Source: Drosophila persimilis (taxonomy: Eukaryota > Arthropoda > Insecta > Diptera > Drosophilidae). From it: a stretch of DNA of 64,000 nucleotides. Made by a program: the position numbers and the translations under genes. This document shows positions 41,253 to 51,487 of the stretch, one piece after another; positions within the stretch are counted from its first letter, which is position 1; the number at the start of each line of letters is the position of its first letter. Location: positions 1 to 64,000 of the forward strand of contig NW_020825530.1 of assembly GCF_003286085.1 (NCBI RefSeq), in the 5' to 3' direction. Below the pieces are notes generated by a model. The model did not search any database. It saw only the letters and a list, made by a program, of their open reading frames with translations, and was not told the DNA's origin.

Positions 41253-41680
41253 TCATAGTGATCGTGTGTGTAGCTATGTTCGACACTCGGGATGCGGGCT
41301 CGACAGACCCTCCCGTGTTCGCTACCACCGCCACTGACAACTTCTCCTCCAACCGCCCCTGGCGGTGGCCTCTCGCAGCGATCACAACCCTGTGTCCCGC
41401 ACAGGTCACCTCTGCTCCGACCGCGGCGAGGAAATCCCATCCCAGGACCAGCTCATCTATTACTCCGGGCAACACGAGAAGCGGGATTGTAACGATCTTG
41501 TCCCCGAAGGCCAGCTCCACCTCGATCTGGGAATTGATTTCCCAGCTGCGTCCGTCAGCCAGCCGCACCAGCTTCCTCGTCTCTTTCTGTCGCCTCTCTT
41601 CCCCCAGTCTACTCGCCGCCTCGCAGCTGATAAAACTGCTTGTCGCCCCGGTATCGACCGTTGCTTTCCAGTTGCGACCC
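41253..41680 (-). pseudogene. Protease of Ulysses-like element
   Basis: The active site VDTGATSSFIS lies at about 41632-41664, overlapping the end of the gag frame. RLADGRSWEINSQIEV and LVLGWDFLAAVG follow in frame 41062-41568. After TITMSDGQPVKQRYYPKNP, which is the RT start, this frame departs and RT continues in another. The layout matches 6289-6519 of the Osvaldo-like element, including the RLADG strand. Confidence 0.7.
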
Positions 41681-42268
41681 TGGCACGGCCCTCCGCGTCT
41701 TGGGTTGCGGGGCGTTTCCCGCTTTCTGGCAGCACTGCCATGACGGGGCTCCTACCTTGCCGCATCTCCAGCAGAATGTTATAGGTCGGCCATTGCATGC
41801 TTGTTCCCAATGGCGGTCACTCCCGCATCGTCGACACGCCTGGGCTGGGTTTTTCACGAACCCAGCCTCTATGTTCGTGTTCGCTTGGTCGTCCCGCCGC
41901 GTTGGGACCGGCCTTTTTTCCCCTGTCGAATCAGAGCTGGCTGCCGTTTCGCCCTGGCAGCGGCGACATATCTCCGTTACTGCCGGACGGGCGAACGGAT
42001 TGTTTGCTTTTGCTTTGCTCGCCGGATACTCTCGTTGGAACTCCAGCCGATCCCTCTCCAGAGCCTCAAACTTGTCGGCCAGCGTCATCATGTGATCCAG
42101 GTCTCTGCACCTATGTGGCCGGATGAACACCCTCAAATCGGGCATGCTGTTGTCTTTAATGAGCTCCAACTGCTCTTCGGGCGTGCATTTTAGTGGCCGC
42201 ATGAGGGTCTGCATCTCCACCATGTAGTCCTTGAATGGCTCTCCCCATCTTTGCTTCCTCAACCTCAC
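41609..42268 (-). pseudogene. Gag of Ulysses-like element, C-terminal part
   Basis: Continues the capsid region (RWGEPFKDYMVEMQTLMRP, LADKFEALERDRLEFQ) and ends with a canonical knuckle CRRCGSDRHWEQAC plus CWRCGKVGAPSWQCC, which lacks the histidine. The same pair is seen in the Osvaldo-like Gag. It is separated from its N-terminal part by DINE-1 copy E. Confidence 0.75.
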
Positions 42269-42281
42269 CTCCTGGAGTAAT

Positions 42282-43143
42282 TATACCCGATACTCAAAAA
42301 GAGTATTGGGGTATATTAGATTTGTGGTAAAAGTGGATGTGTGTAACGTCCAGAAGGAATCGTTTCCGACCCCATAAAGTATATATATTCTTGATCAGCA
42401 TCAATAGCCGAGTCGATTGAGCCATGTCTGTCTGTCCGTCTGTCCGTCTGGATCGTATTATTATTATAGCCAGCATCAAGAAAACAATTTCATTTTTTCT
42501 CGCCCTGTCTCTCTCTAACACACACGTAGCATAGGCGGCTTTGCTTAGAGTAAAACATTAGCGCCTAGATCTCAGAGACTATAAAAGCTAGAGCAACCAA
42601 ATTTGGTATCCACACTCCTAATATATCGGACCGAGACGAGTTTGTTTCAAAATTTCGCCACACCCCCTTCCGCCCCCGCAAAGAATGCAAATCTGGGGAT
42701 ATTCACAGATCTCAGAGACTATTAAAGCTGGAGTAACCAAATTTGGTATCCGCACTTCTGTTAGATCTCACTATAAAACGTATATCTCAAAATTTCGCCC
42801 CACCCCCTTCCGCCCACACAAAGGACGAAAATCTGTTGCATCCACAATATTGCAGATTTGAGAAAACTAAAAACGCAGAATCATAGATAACGACCATATC
42901 TATCAGATTGCTGAATCTGTATCAGATCGGATCATTTTTGTAGCCAAAAGGAACAAATCAATTTGCACTGGCTACGCAGCGCCCGACGTCACGATCAGAC
43001 TGATTTTCTGTCTCTCTCGCACGCACTCTTTGTCGTGTCGTTTAATATTAGCGGCGTCTGCCGGAGGAGAGCCATACTGACTTAGTATCGGGTATAACTG
43101 TAGAGTTGCGGTGTCCGCAGCAACTCACAACGTTCCCCCTCGT
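42282..43143 (+). mobile_element. DINE-1/INE-1-like element, copy E, internally deleted
   Basis: Both termini are present: the palindrome start at 42282 and the hairpin plus CCCCCTCGTTTTT end near 43143. A deletion joins the GTCC/GTCT tract (about 42450) directly to GGATCGTATTATTATTATAGCC, removing the first module. It interrupts gag of the Ulysses-like element. Confidence 0.7.
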
Positions 43144-43868
43144 TTTTCAAAATACCCCCTCGGCAGGAAGTATGCTTGGAAGCTACGCGCAAATGCGTTC
43201 CATGTCTGCCACTGCCTGTTGTTGGCTACAAAGCACATGAGCGCCCGACCCTTTAGCAGCTCCGGCATGGCTCGCGGAATTAAATTCAACTCCAACCCGT
43301 ATATGTCGGCTGACCACTCGATCTGTTCCAGGAACTCGAGTGGTTTCGCCGTTCCGTCGAACAGAAACGACCACTCCCTGACCTGCTTGGCGACGTGGGC
43401 AAAACTCGAACTGGGCGGTCTCGTGGTTTGTTCATCGAGTCCCCGTCGACGATCCTCCCCTGCTCTCCCTTCTTCCTCCCTCTGTGGGTTTCTCGCGCTC
43501 CCTTGCTCCGGCTGTGCTGGCCTGGTTGGCCTCTCCCCACTCTCTGCCCACGGTCGGCTAGGCCACCGGCTTTTCACCGGGACCGCCAGGCTCGCGATGA
43601 GCTCCTCTTGGGTCTCGGACGGCCGTCTCCACAGCGTTACTTGCTCCGCACTCGCCGGCAGCGTCAGGCGCTCGTATGGATCCGCCCCGTCCTCCATCTG
43701 GGCCGCGGTCACGGCTCCTCCCGCCTTCATCTCCCAGGCCTCGAGCGCGTCCGCATACTCCGGTTCCTCTCCGTGCTTCTCTATCCACTCCTTGAAGATT
43801 CGGCGCATCTTGGCCAGCGTGCCTTCCAATCGAAGACCGCACGCCCGCGCGCACTGATTGCTCCTCAT
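43144..43868 (-). pseudogene. Gag of Ulysses-like element, N-terminal part
   Basis: Open from 43868. Residues 1-60 are basic then acidic (LAKMRRIFKEWIEKHGEEPE), and a variable arginine- and glutamine-rich linker follows. The capsid core begins VREWSFLFDGTAKPLEFLEQ and continues LLKGRALMCFVANNRQWQ and FQAYFLPRGYFEK, where the DINE-1 interrupts it. It corresponds to the FDGHADPLAFIERLEE region of the Osvaldo-like Gag. The start codon is the first ATG, about 70 bases after the primer site. Confidence 0.7.
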
Positions 43869-43939
43869 TTTTATGCCCTCGCGATACCAAACTCAGTACC
43901 GCCCTTCCCAAATGCACTTTGTCTTTTACTTGTCGAGAG

Positions 43940-43957
43940 GCCCCACGTTGGGCGCCA
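43940..43957 (-). promoter_or_regulatory. Primer binding site, lysine tRNA type
   Basis: On the minus strand TGGCGCCCAACGTGGGGC lies two bases inside the 5' LTR. It is the standard insect lysine-tRNA complement used by gypsy- and Ulysses-type elements, and it differs from the site of the Osvaldo-like element. Confidence 0.85.
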
Positions 43958-43959
43958 GT

Positions 43960-44890
43960 TGTAACGAACCGTTCTTTTCCGTCTGATGCAGCTGGGCTGG
44001 CTCAGCGGTCGGTAGGCTCGCTGCAACAATATTTGTATGATGCCCAGACGACAAGTAAGAAGGCACGGGTTGGGTCTTTTACTGGTATGCTAATATGCTT
44101 TATTGGTATCTTAGGTCTATCTTACGCTATTCCGACTCCGGTGCTGGTTCTCCTCTTGGTTCTCCTCTGTGGTTCGATGAGTGTGTCGCTCCCTGGGCCC
44201 CCCACGGCGTCGCCAAGCGTGGCACCGCCGGCTCTACTGACTGGGGCTAGCGATTCTTGGCACGTGGCCCAAATCCGCCTCTCAGTCAGGCGCCTGACGC
44301 GTTCGCTCTCACTCGACTCACTTGGCTTTTCGGCCCGAGGGTGCCTCACTCCTGGTGGGATGCGCTTCAAGCGTGGCACCGTTGGTTCAAGGGATTGGGG
44401 TCTTTGGCTCTTGGCTGCACGCTCGAGTCCGCCTCTTAATCCTCACACAACGCGTTCGCTTTCTAAAGTTCTTTTCCCTTCGCTTGGTCTCACTCTCCTG
44501 GCTCACTATTCACTTCACTCTTGCTAGCTCCGTTTGTTGAATGTCCTCGTTCCTGGTCGCGGCCCTCCTCTTATAGGCTCGTTTCTGCGTCGGCGCCGCC
44601 GATGTCGCCTGGCGCTAACGGCACTTTCCGCCATGCGATGCCCGTATTTTTCCATCGGCGTTCCTTCATTCCCTTGTCGCTTTCCAACGGGACCTGGCTG
44701 GTGGTGCGCTGGGCCACTGCCGGCCCGATCCCGTCATCCCGCTGCTCTCTCTCCAGGGGTCCTCCCCTCTCATCTTGGGTCCCCGGGAGAGCTCTCCTCG
44801 GGAATTCGCCGCCTCCGGATATCCCCGGATAACGGCCGTTAGCGCTTAATCCTATACTGCCCCCTACGTGTGGGAATACCTTTCCTCACA
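43960..44890 (-). repeat. 5' LTR of Ulysses-like element
   Basis: A 931-bp LTR, direct copy of 34507-35446. It retains the ATTCCGACTCCGGTG segment missing from the other LTR and lacks that LTR's 27-base palindromic extra. TACT follows at 44891-44894. Confidence 0.9.
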
Positions 44891-45060
44891 TACTATTTGT
44901 CATAATCATAATAGGATTAAACTACAAATTGTTTAATCTAAGTAAAAGCAATAAGCCTAAAACCGACCCGCACATAGAAACATCCTTAGACGAAGACGAG
45001 GATTCCCCAGCAGGCACAGTTTTAGACGCACCTGAACTATATCCAAGGATAATCGCCTAA
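44891..45060 (+). pseudogene. env: Env of 17.6-like errantivirus, copy 1, C-terminal part
   Basis: Continues the hydrophobic anchor begun at 34506 (FVIIIIGLNY) and ends with an acidic cytoplasmic tail (TSLDEDEDSPAG...ELYPRIIA) and a stop at 45058-45060. Its position proves that the 10.4-kb element landed inside the anchor codons. Confidence 0.75.
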
Positions 45061-45087
45061 GGACAGGCTTAAATCTAACAATGGGGG

Positions 45088-45652
45088 AGTGACATATCTA
45101 TAGTCCATGCTCCGCATACCCTGGTCTATGTCTATTACCCTGCACCCACAATACTACAAACAATCCGACACCCTCAGCTTCGAAACCCCATAAACAATCT
45201 CACGCTCGAAATGGACCACGCGTAGCCGAATTCAGGCAATGTAAACAAACACCCTAAGCTAGAAGTTGAACATAAAACAATAGATGACGCACTAGAATCC
45301 AGCCGCACTAGAATCCAGCCGCACTAGATTCACGCCACTCTTCAGAGATCAATTAGTAATCGATTCTCAAGAACCACTCCATCTCCGAAGCCGATGTCGA
45401 AGACAACGCCTCCGAATCCAAATACGAATCCCAAACCGAGCATCATAATATAAATAGTCTACATCTAAGAAGGCAAGTCAGTTCTGTTCAAGACAAAAGT
45501 CAATCGCGACACCGTCGGAGAATTCAAGTTAATTCCATTCAAGACATCGGACCTCAGTCATCGTCGGGGAAATAACTAACCAATGTACACTAAGTTTAAG
45601 TGAAAGAATAAAACCTTTTTTAAAACGTAAACTGAAGTGTCGCATATTTAAA
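45088..45652 (+). repeat. Single LTR shared by errantivirus copies 1 and 2
   Basis: A 565-bp LTR starting AGTGACATAT, as in 17.6/297-type LTRs, after the polypurine run GGGGG (45083-45087). It ends ATATTTAAA before the primer site. An AATAAA signal lies near 45608. A 16-base repeat (CGCACTAGAATCCAGC) occurs two and a half times at about 45287-45335. It serves as 3' LTR for the env on its left and 5' LTR for the gag on its right. Confidence 0.8.
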
Positions 45653-45670
45653 TGGCGCAGTCGGTAGGAT
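45653..45670 (+). promoter_or_regulatory. Primer binding site, serine tRNA type
   Basis: TGGCGCAGTCGGTAGGAT directly follows the LTR. It is the serine-tRNA complement characteristic of 17.6 and 297 type elements. Confidence 0.8.
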
Positions 45671-45854
45671 CTCAGTTAAAAGTGAATCCTTTTTTTAAGA
45701 CGATCAATTGGCGTAGTGACAGTTACAGTGCGTAATAACCTACAGTGATCAGAGAAAAAGTAGCGCTAATACTAAAGAGATCCGCCAAAGAATCTACACA
45801 CGATTCAAACTCAATTAATATTAGAAAAAGATAAATAAATAAAAAGAAATCAAC

Positions 45855-46802
45855 ATGCCGCTAACAGAAACACACCTGAACCAAGCCTTGAAGTCAATCA
45901 GGCAAATTCCACCATACGACGGATGCCAAGAACGACTAAGTTCGTTCATAAACAGGATTGAGTACATCTCCGGATTGTACCCAACAGAAGACCTCCGGCA
46001 ACAAAGCATCATGTACGGAGCCACTGAGGGTCACCTGTGCGGACGAGCACAACTTTTATCACAGAGCCTTCAACCCAACACCTGGTGTGATCTAAAAGAA
46101 GCCCTAATCAGCAAATTCAACAACCACACTCCCTACGAGAAGCTACTACAACAATTATACGATACCAAATTCAATGGGAGTATTCGTAAGTTCATAGAGG
46201 AACTGAAAATTAAGTCAAATGTTATAGTGAGTAAACTAAATCTGGATACTAGCGCAGAAAATAAGACAATCTATAAAAACGCTCTGGAAAATGCCACCAG
46301 ACATACCATAGAAGATGCTCTACCCAATAGACAGTTCATCATATTAGCAAAGAAAGACATTTCTACTATGGCTAATCTAAAAAAATCAGCTCAAGAGTTA
46401 GGAATCTACGAAAATTTCGTAAATGATAACAAGAATCACGAACACTCAAGAAACGGAAATAACAATCGTAGGAACGTTGGAACTTATTACCCTCACTATA
46501 GTAGTAACGATTATAACAATCAAAACCCAAGTACTTCCAGAAATAATCATGGATCGAATCGAAATAATTCAGGAAATAATGCCGTAAATAATAATGGATT
46601 ATTTAACGAATTTAGAAACTCCTTAAACCAGTGCAGAGTACAGAATCCCACTAACTATCAAATCAATCAGACTCAGGCAGGTAGCAGTGCACCGAATCAG
46701 CCAGTCAAACGATCTAGGGAAAGCCAAAGTGGACATATGAAAATGGATGTAAATTTTCAGCAGAGCGCCTCGGAAGAAATCGAGGAAATAATAAAAAATT
46801 AA
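45855..46802 (+). CDS. gag: Gag of 17.6-like errantivirus, copy 2, complete
   Basis: A 315-codon intact frame starting MPLTETHLNQALKSIRQI, 185 bases after the primer site. The capsid-like N-terminal half is followed by an Asn-rich half and a basic KRSRESQSGH stretch. There is no zinc knuckle. It differs from copy 1 at few positions (for example Leu for Pro in EGHLCG, Ser for Ile in GSIRKF, Tyr for Ser in TNYQIN). Gag forms the particle core. This frame alone could be translated, but everything downstream is defective. Confidence 0.75.
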   Translation: MPLTETHLNQALKSIRQIPPYDGCQERLSSFINRIEYISGLYPTEDLRQQSIMYGATEGHLCGRAQLLSQSLQPNTWCDLKEALISKFNNHTPYEKLLQQLYDTKFNGSIRKFIEELKIKSNVIVSKLNLDTSAENKTIYKNALENATRHTIEDALPNRQFIILAKKDISTMANLKKSAQELGIYENFVNDNKNHEHSRNGNNNRRNVGTYYPHYSSNDYNNQNPSTSRNNHGSNRNNSGNNAVNNNGLFNEFRNSLNQCRVQNPTNYQINQTQAGSSAPNQPVKRSRESQSGHMKMDVNFQQSASEEIEEIIKN

Positions 46803-46804
46803 GA

Positions 46805-48438
46805 GGTATCGCGGACTCGGGATCGTCAACAAATATAATAAAAGAATACTATACAGATTCCAAAGTCGATAGCGACAACCTCACCGTCCATACCATCAAT
46901 GGACCCGTCCGTCTGACTCAGAGCATTACACGTAATGCAACCAAAAACTGTCCGACAAAACAAAAATTTTATATTCATAATTTTTCTGAAAATTATGACA
47001 TACTCTTAGGCAGAGAATATTTGATGGCCAGCAAAGCCGTCATCGATTACCGAAATGAAACGGTAACGTTAGGTGAAAGGTCATACCCAATCATCCAAGG
47101 TGGACAAGCAATTGCCGCCGGCAAGATCGCACACAAAGGTGATAAGCCATCTTCAAAGGAAGATATAACTACACCTAAGTGCCTTGACCCATCTCCTGAA
47201 GTAGAGCAATACTTCGCTTCCGCATTAGAGAATGAATTAAGGGAATGCAACCAGCTAAGGTTGGAACATTTAAATGACGAAGAAAAGGAGAAACTAAAGA
47301 AAGTTCTTAATGATGGTGACATTTTGACCTTCACTAGTACTATAAAGCACGAAATTAAAACCCATCACGAAGATCCTGTATATCGTCGACCATATAAATA
47401 TGCTCAAATACACGATCAGGAAGTGAAACAACGAAGCATGGTCATTACGAGTTACTCGTATGCCTTTTGGGCTAACCACTGCCCCCGACACATTTCAAAG
47501 ATGCATGAACAATCTTTTAGAAGATTTAATTTTCAAAGATTGCCTTGTGCATCTAGACGACATCATTATCTATTCCACATCATTGGAAGAACATTTGTTG
47601 TCTCTTGAAAGGGTCTTTGGAAAGTTGAGAGATGCAAACGTCAAACTTCAAATGGATAAGTGTGAATTCCTGAAGAAAGAAACGGAATTCCTAGGCCATA
47701 TAGTAACAACTAACGGCATAGTTCCTAATCCAAAGAAAATATCCGCCATAATAAACTTCCCAATACCCAAAACAACCACAAAAATAAAATCATTCATAGG
47801 TTTATGTGGATTTTATAGGAAATTCATTCCCAATTTCGCTAATATAGCAAAACCAATGACACTCAAATTAAAGAAACGAGCAGTCATAGACCCAACCGAG
47901 GAAAAATACGTCGAGGCCTTCGAAAAGTTGAAAGTACTTATCACATCAGACCCCATCCTCGCATTCCCAGATTTCAACAAAATGTTCACGGTAACAACCG
48001 ATGCAAGTAACATTGCATTAGGAGCAGCGTTGTCGCAAGACCACAAACCAATTTGCTATGCAAGTAGAACATTGAATGAACATGAAATCAATTATTCAGC
48101 AATAGAAAAGGAATTACTAGCTATAGTTTGGCAACTAAGTATTTCAGATCATACCTGTTTGGTAGAACGTTTGAGATATTAAGTGATCACAAACCCTTTG
48201 GTTGAATAACCTCAAGGAACCAAATATGAAGCTACAACGATGGAAGATCAAATTAAATGAATTTGACTTCAAAATAAAATATTTACCAGGAAAGGAGAAC
48301 CATGTAGCCGATGCGCTATCAAGAGTAAAGATTAACGAAAATATACTCGGGGAAACCATTAATAGTGATTGTGCGCAAGAAGATAATACAAATTATATTC
48401 CACTTACTGGAGATAATCAGTCCAAATCACTTCACTAA
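46805..48438 (+). pseudogene. Pol of 17.6-like errantivirus, copy 2: protease, RT with deletion, RNase H
   Basis: Protease (ADSGSSTNIIK) and spacer as in copy 1. The RT deletion junction is at the same place (47430-47448), with one further base lost. The palm second box, HLDDIIIYS, and the thumb follow at 47460-48182. The same RNase H frameshift ends the frame at 48182, and 48202-48438 continues with VADALSR. It then loses about 230 bases of the RNase H-integrase spacer present in copy 1. Inactive. Confidence 0.8.
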
Positions 48439-48501
48439 CCTGATTAAATCCAGTACAAACTCATAGATATTCCGAACTACTCCAAATTCAAGGAACAAAT
48501 A

Positions 48502-49444
48502 TTGAAGAATCATAAAGAGCTACTTCACCCAGGTATCGAAAATACCACTAATTGGTTTAAAGGAAAATTCTACTACCCCGATCAAAAGTTAATACAAAAT
48601 ATCATCAATGAATGTCCTACGTGCAACGTTGCTAAAACAGAGCATCGTAACACCAATCTAACCTTCGAAATCACCCCTGAAATACAAAATATCAGAGAAA
48701 TCCATGACTTCTATTTGGTAGACAATCAACCATTCCTATCATGCATTGATGTATATTCTAAATTCGCTACCCTTGTAGAAGTTAAGAGTCGTGACTGGTT
48801 AGAAACAAAGAGAGCCATCATAAAAGTCATTAACGAAATGGGCAAGCCACAGGGAATTAAAGCCGACAAAGATTCAGCCTTTATGTGCGCAGCATTGCAA
48901 GCATGGATTGAATGCGGAAAATGTGAAAATCGAAATCACTACCAGTAAAAACGGAGTTTCTGATGTAGAACGGCTACATAAAACGATCAATGAAAAATTA
49001 AGAATCATTTCAAGCTAGGATAACATAGAAAAAAAGCTCACAAAATTCGAGTTAATTCTATACACTTATAACCATAAAACGGTTCATAATACTACAAAAA
49101 CATCCCCAGCTGATATCTTCCTGTACGCCGGACTACCAGATTATAACACCCAACTGAATAAAGTTAGGAAGATCAATCATTTGAATAACGATCGAATCGA
49201 CTTTGAAGTAGACACACGCTACAAGAATGCACCCCTAGTTAAAACAAAAACAACCAACCCGTTCAAAAGAACAGGGGAAATTAGGCAGGTAGACGAAAAG
49301 CACTTTGAACAGAAAAATAGAGGGAGGAAAATCATCCACTATAAAACGAAATTCAAAAGAAAGAAAAAATCTAATAAAAGTAAATACGATAATTGCAGAG
49401 TACCCGAAGAGAGTACTGGGAATCCGGAGCTACAACATGATTAA
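48502..49444 (+). pseudogene. Integrase of 17.6-like errantivirus, copy 2
   Basis: Same architecture as copy 1 (ELLHPGIENTTNWFKG, CPTCNVAKTEHR, GIKADKDSAF). Small private lesions are one lost codon (YPDQKL), a missing KYVM-type codon run before DFYLVD, and an inserted base near 48907 that ends the frame at 48948. The catalytic Glu segment follows in another frame. The TAG shared with copy 1 is at 49016-49018. The basic tail ends at 49444 and overlaps the env start. Confidence 0.75.
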
Positions 49445-49846
49445 GATTATAATCTTACTAATGTTCACCGTCCTACAGTCTACCGGACAGAATATAGAGA
49501 TAGATCCACTCAAGGAATGGATATCTCATATTCAAAGCAAATACCATTAACATACCCATTAATTATGAATACCATTATCTAACAATTAATATAACAAGAA
49601 CAGATGAAACATATCAGAGTTTACTAGAACAGGCAACCCAATTTAATAACGAAATCCAAGTTCAATATTTAGTCGAGAAATTGCAACGTGAATTCAAAGG
49701 CATAAAAATAGCCAAAAGAAACAAATGAGGCCTTATAAATGCAGTAGGTACAATATATAAATAGATCAAGATGATAAGGTCGAATTAGAAGGGAAAATAG
49801 ACAATCTGGCTAGCCACAGTGTTCAAGCTAACGAATTAAACTTAGT
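49437..49846 (+). pseudogene. Env of 17.6-like errantivirus, copy 2, truncated
   Basis: The signal-like start MIKIIILLMFTVLQ matches copy 1. Deletions shift the frame by 49550, a stop replaces the residue after the cleavage-site region (near 49726), and the fusion-peptide region is partly deleted near 49763. Homology ends at 49846. Confidence 0.7.
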
Positions 49847-50571
49847 AATATATATCTATACCCTAATAATTTTCATGCATTTTATAATTATAATGAATTT
49901 ATAACTAACCTTATATGATAATTAGGATTAAGGAAATATTACCCACAATTTAGAACCTAAGTCAATTGTTGTGTTTCTACAACTGCAACGTAATGAATAT
50001 TGAAATTGAAGTCTCACATTATATTAAAATATGAATCGTTTTGAATTGAAATGAATCTTTAAAATCATAAAAATGGTCTGTCGAGTATCCGTGCCAGGAT
50101 CTTATAAAATGTGGTAAATCTTAGTAAAGGATTCATCAAGGATTCATCAAGAGTTCTTCATCATGCAGGAACTCGAACGCATTGTCTTGGTAGGGTGGGT
50201 ACAGAAGAGAGAGACAATCAACACCTAGGTTCTCTCTAAATAGAAATAGTTCAGTAGGGCTTTTATTTGGCGTGTCGGCGCTATCAGTATTTCAGTTTAC
50301 TTTGTTTTTGTATAATCACTTATAGTTTCCCGTAAAGTGCACTATTTAAATGTAGTGGAGTACGATAGTACAATTAGGTGAGGAAGAAACCCGATCATCC
50401 GGCGAGCTAGACCCGAGCCTAGCAAGAGTGCACACGACCAACCCTATTTGTACGCCGTCCTTAAGTTCAGTCATAGTCATCTGCTGATATCAAGGGCCTA
50501 TATATCTGTTTACATATATATATTTAAATTCTGGTACACTAAAGGATCGGGCCGGACCAAGTTTTGCTAAA
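49847..50571. other. Unassigned AT-rich stretch
   Basis: No gene or clear element. The right part (about 50210-50560) has LTR-like features, namely TTATTTGGCGTG, CACTATTTAAATG and the GGATCGGGCCGGACCAAG stretch just before the NHL fragment, but no partner repeat is in the window. Confidence 0.4.
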
Positions 50572-51487
50572 CAACAACAACAGCAGCAGCAAGAGGTCGA
50601 ACAGGCGCTCCAGGCCCCAGCGCAAGTGGGACTCAACAACAATAATGGTTACTGCCTGCCAGATGCCAATTCTTCTCTCAACAGTTTAAGCGCCGTTCAC
50701 AGTAAAGCCCCTCCCATGAAGATCGTGTCTAAATTTGGCTGCCTGCGTGCGGGCAATGGACAATTAAATGCACCGAATGGCTTTTGCTTGGGCCAAAATG
50801 GGGGCCCTGAAGTTCCAGTTTGGCGATGCCGGCAAGCGGAACGGCAAGCGTTTTTATCCCCGCAAAGTGGCTGTCTTCCAACACAATGGAAATTTCGTTG
50901 TCTGCGATCGCGGCAATGGACGCTCTCGCATGCAGATCTTCTCTAAGTGCTGCACATATATGTTCAAGATTTCCATCAGGTTTATGGATATTGTGACCGG
51001 GTTGGCTGTCACCGCCAAGGGTCATATTGTGGCCGTCGATAGGGTCTCGCCGACTGTCTTTGTTATATCCGAGGAGGGTATGCTGTTGCACTGCTTCGAC
51101 TGCAGTGTCTTTGTGCGTGAACCCTCGGACATAGCCATACGCGACAATGTTTTCTACCTTTGCGATATGAAGGCTCATGGCGTGGCCGTTTTCAAGGACA
51201 GTGGCGAATTCCTCTATCGCATTGGCAACGAGAGGGTATCCTGCTACCCCACGGGCATTGATATATCCAGTGGATTTATCATTGGGGATTTGCTCATTGG
51301 GGATACCCATGGATATTGCATCCATGTGACCTGCTACGGGAGCGACGGTGTTTTCAAGTCGGTCTTTGAGTTTCCTCAACTGAATGTTTCACGTTGCTGC
51401 GGCTTGAAGATCACATCCGAAGGTTATGTGGTCACTCTGGCCAAGAATAACCATCAAGTTCTTGTGATGGATCTGCTGTATGTCTAG
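50572..51487 (+). pseudogene. mei-P26-like: mei-P26-like TRIM-NHL fragment (NHL domain)
   Basis: Mei-P26 is a Drosophila TRIM-NHL protein that restrains growth and drives differentiation in germline cysts through RNA regulation. The fragment starts in a Gln run (50572-50601) and a linker (EVEQALQAPAQVG). The NHL domain begins MKIVSKFGCL and reads [10 protein letters not shown]. There a deletion removes roughly 15-20 residues and changes frame. It resumes at [14 protein letters not shown] in a 239-codon frame (50768-51487) with [67 protein letters not shown] and [20 protein letters not shown], ending in a natural stop. RING and B-box parts are absent. Identification is from recalled family sequence. 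Another TRIM-NHL gene is possible but less likely. Confidence 0.7.

Larger units (their letters stand above)
34507..44890 (-). mobile_element. Ulysses/Osvaldo-like Ty3/gypsy element with accessory ORF
   Basis: A 10.4-kb element on the minus strand: 5' LTR at 43960-44890, lysine-type primer site, gag, protease, RT-RNase H, IN, a 3.4-kb 3' region with a long extra frame, polypurine tract, and 3' LTR at 34507-35446. TACT flanks both ends (34503-34506, 44891-44894). Two DINE-1 copies lie within it (37888-38291, 42282-43143). The LTRs differ at about ten bases and by two indels, so this insertion is older than the Osvaldo-like one. RT and IN are related to those at 7834-10811 but clearly a different family. 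Many frame breaks. Confidence 0.85.
28621..45652 (+). mobile_element. 17.6/297-like errantivirus, copy 1 (5'-truncated), with nested insertions
   Basis: Gag, pol, env and 3' LTR of an insect endogenous retrovirus. The 5' LTR and the first ~38 gag codons are missing. It is interrupted by a DINE-1 (33211-34318) and by a minus-strand Ulysses-like element (34507-44890). Family placement uses the serine-tRNA primer site after its LTR, the LTR start AGTGACATAT and the RT and env type. It shares an RT deletion, an RNase H frameshift and an integrase stop with copy 2. Confidence 0.8.
45653..49846 (+). mobile_element. 17.6/297-like errantivirus, copy 2 (3'-truncated)
   Basis: Primer site, leader, complete gag, pol and the start of env, truncated in env at 49846 with no 3' LTR. 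Compared with copy 1 it is nearly identical but has further small deletions: about 24 bases near 47310, about 9 near 48374, about 230 near 48405, and several in env. Lesions shared with copy 1 show that both descend from one already dead sequence. Confidence 0.8.

Noticed and set aside
50626-50946. 106-codon frame as an independent small gene
   Set aside because: Its first half is the mei-P26-like linker and NHL start; the second half is out-of-frame sequence after the internal deletion.
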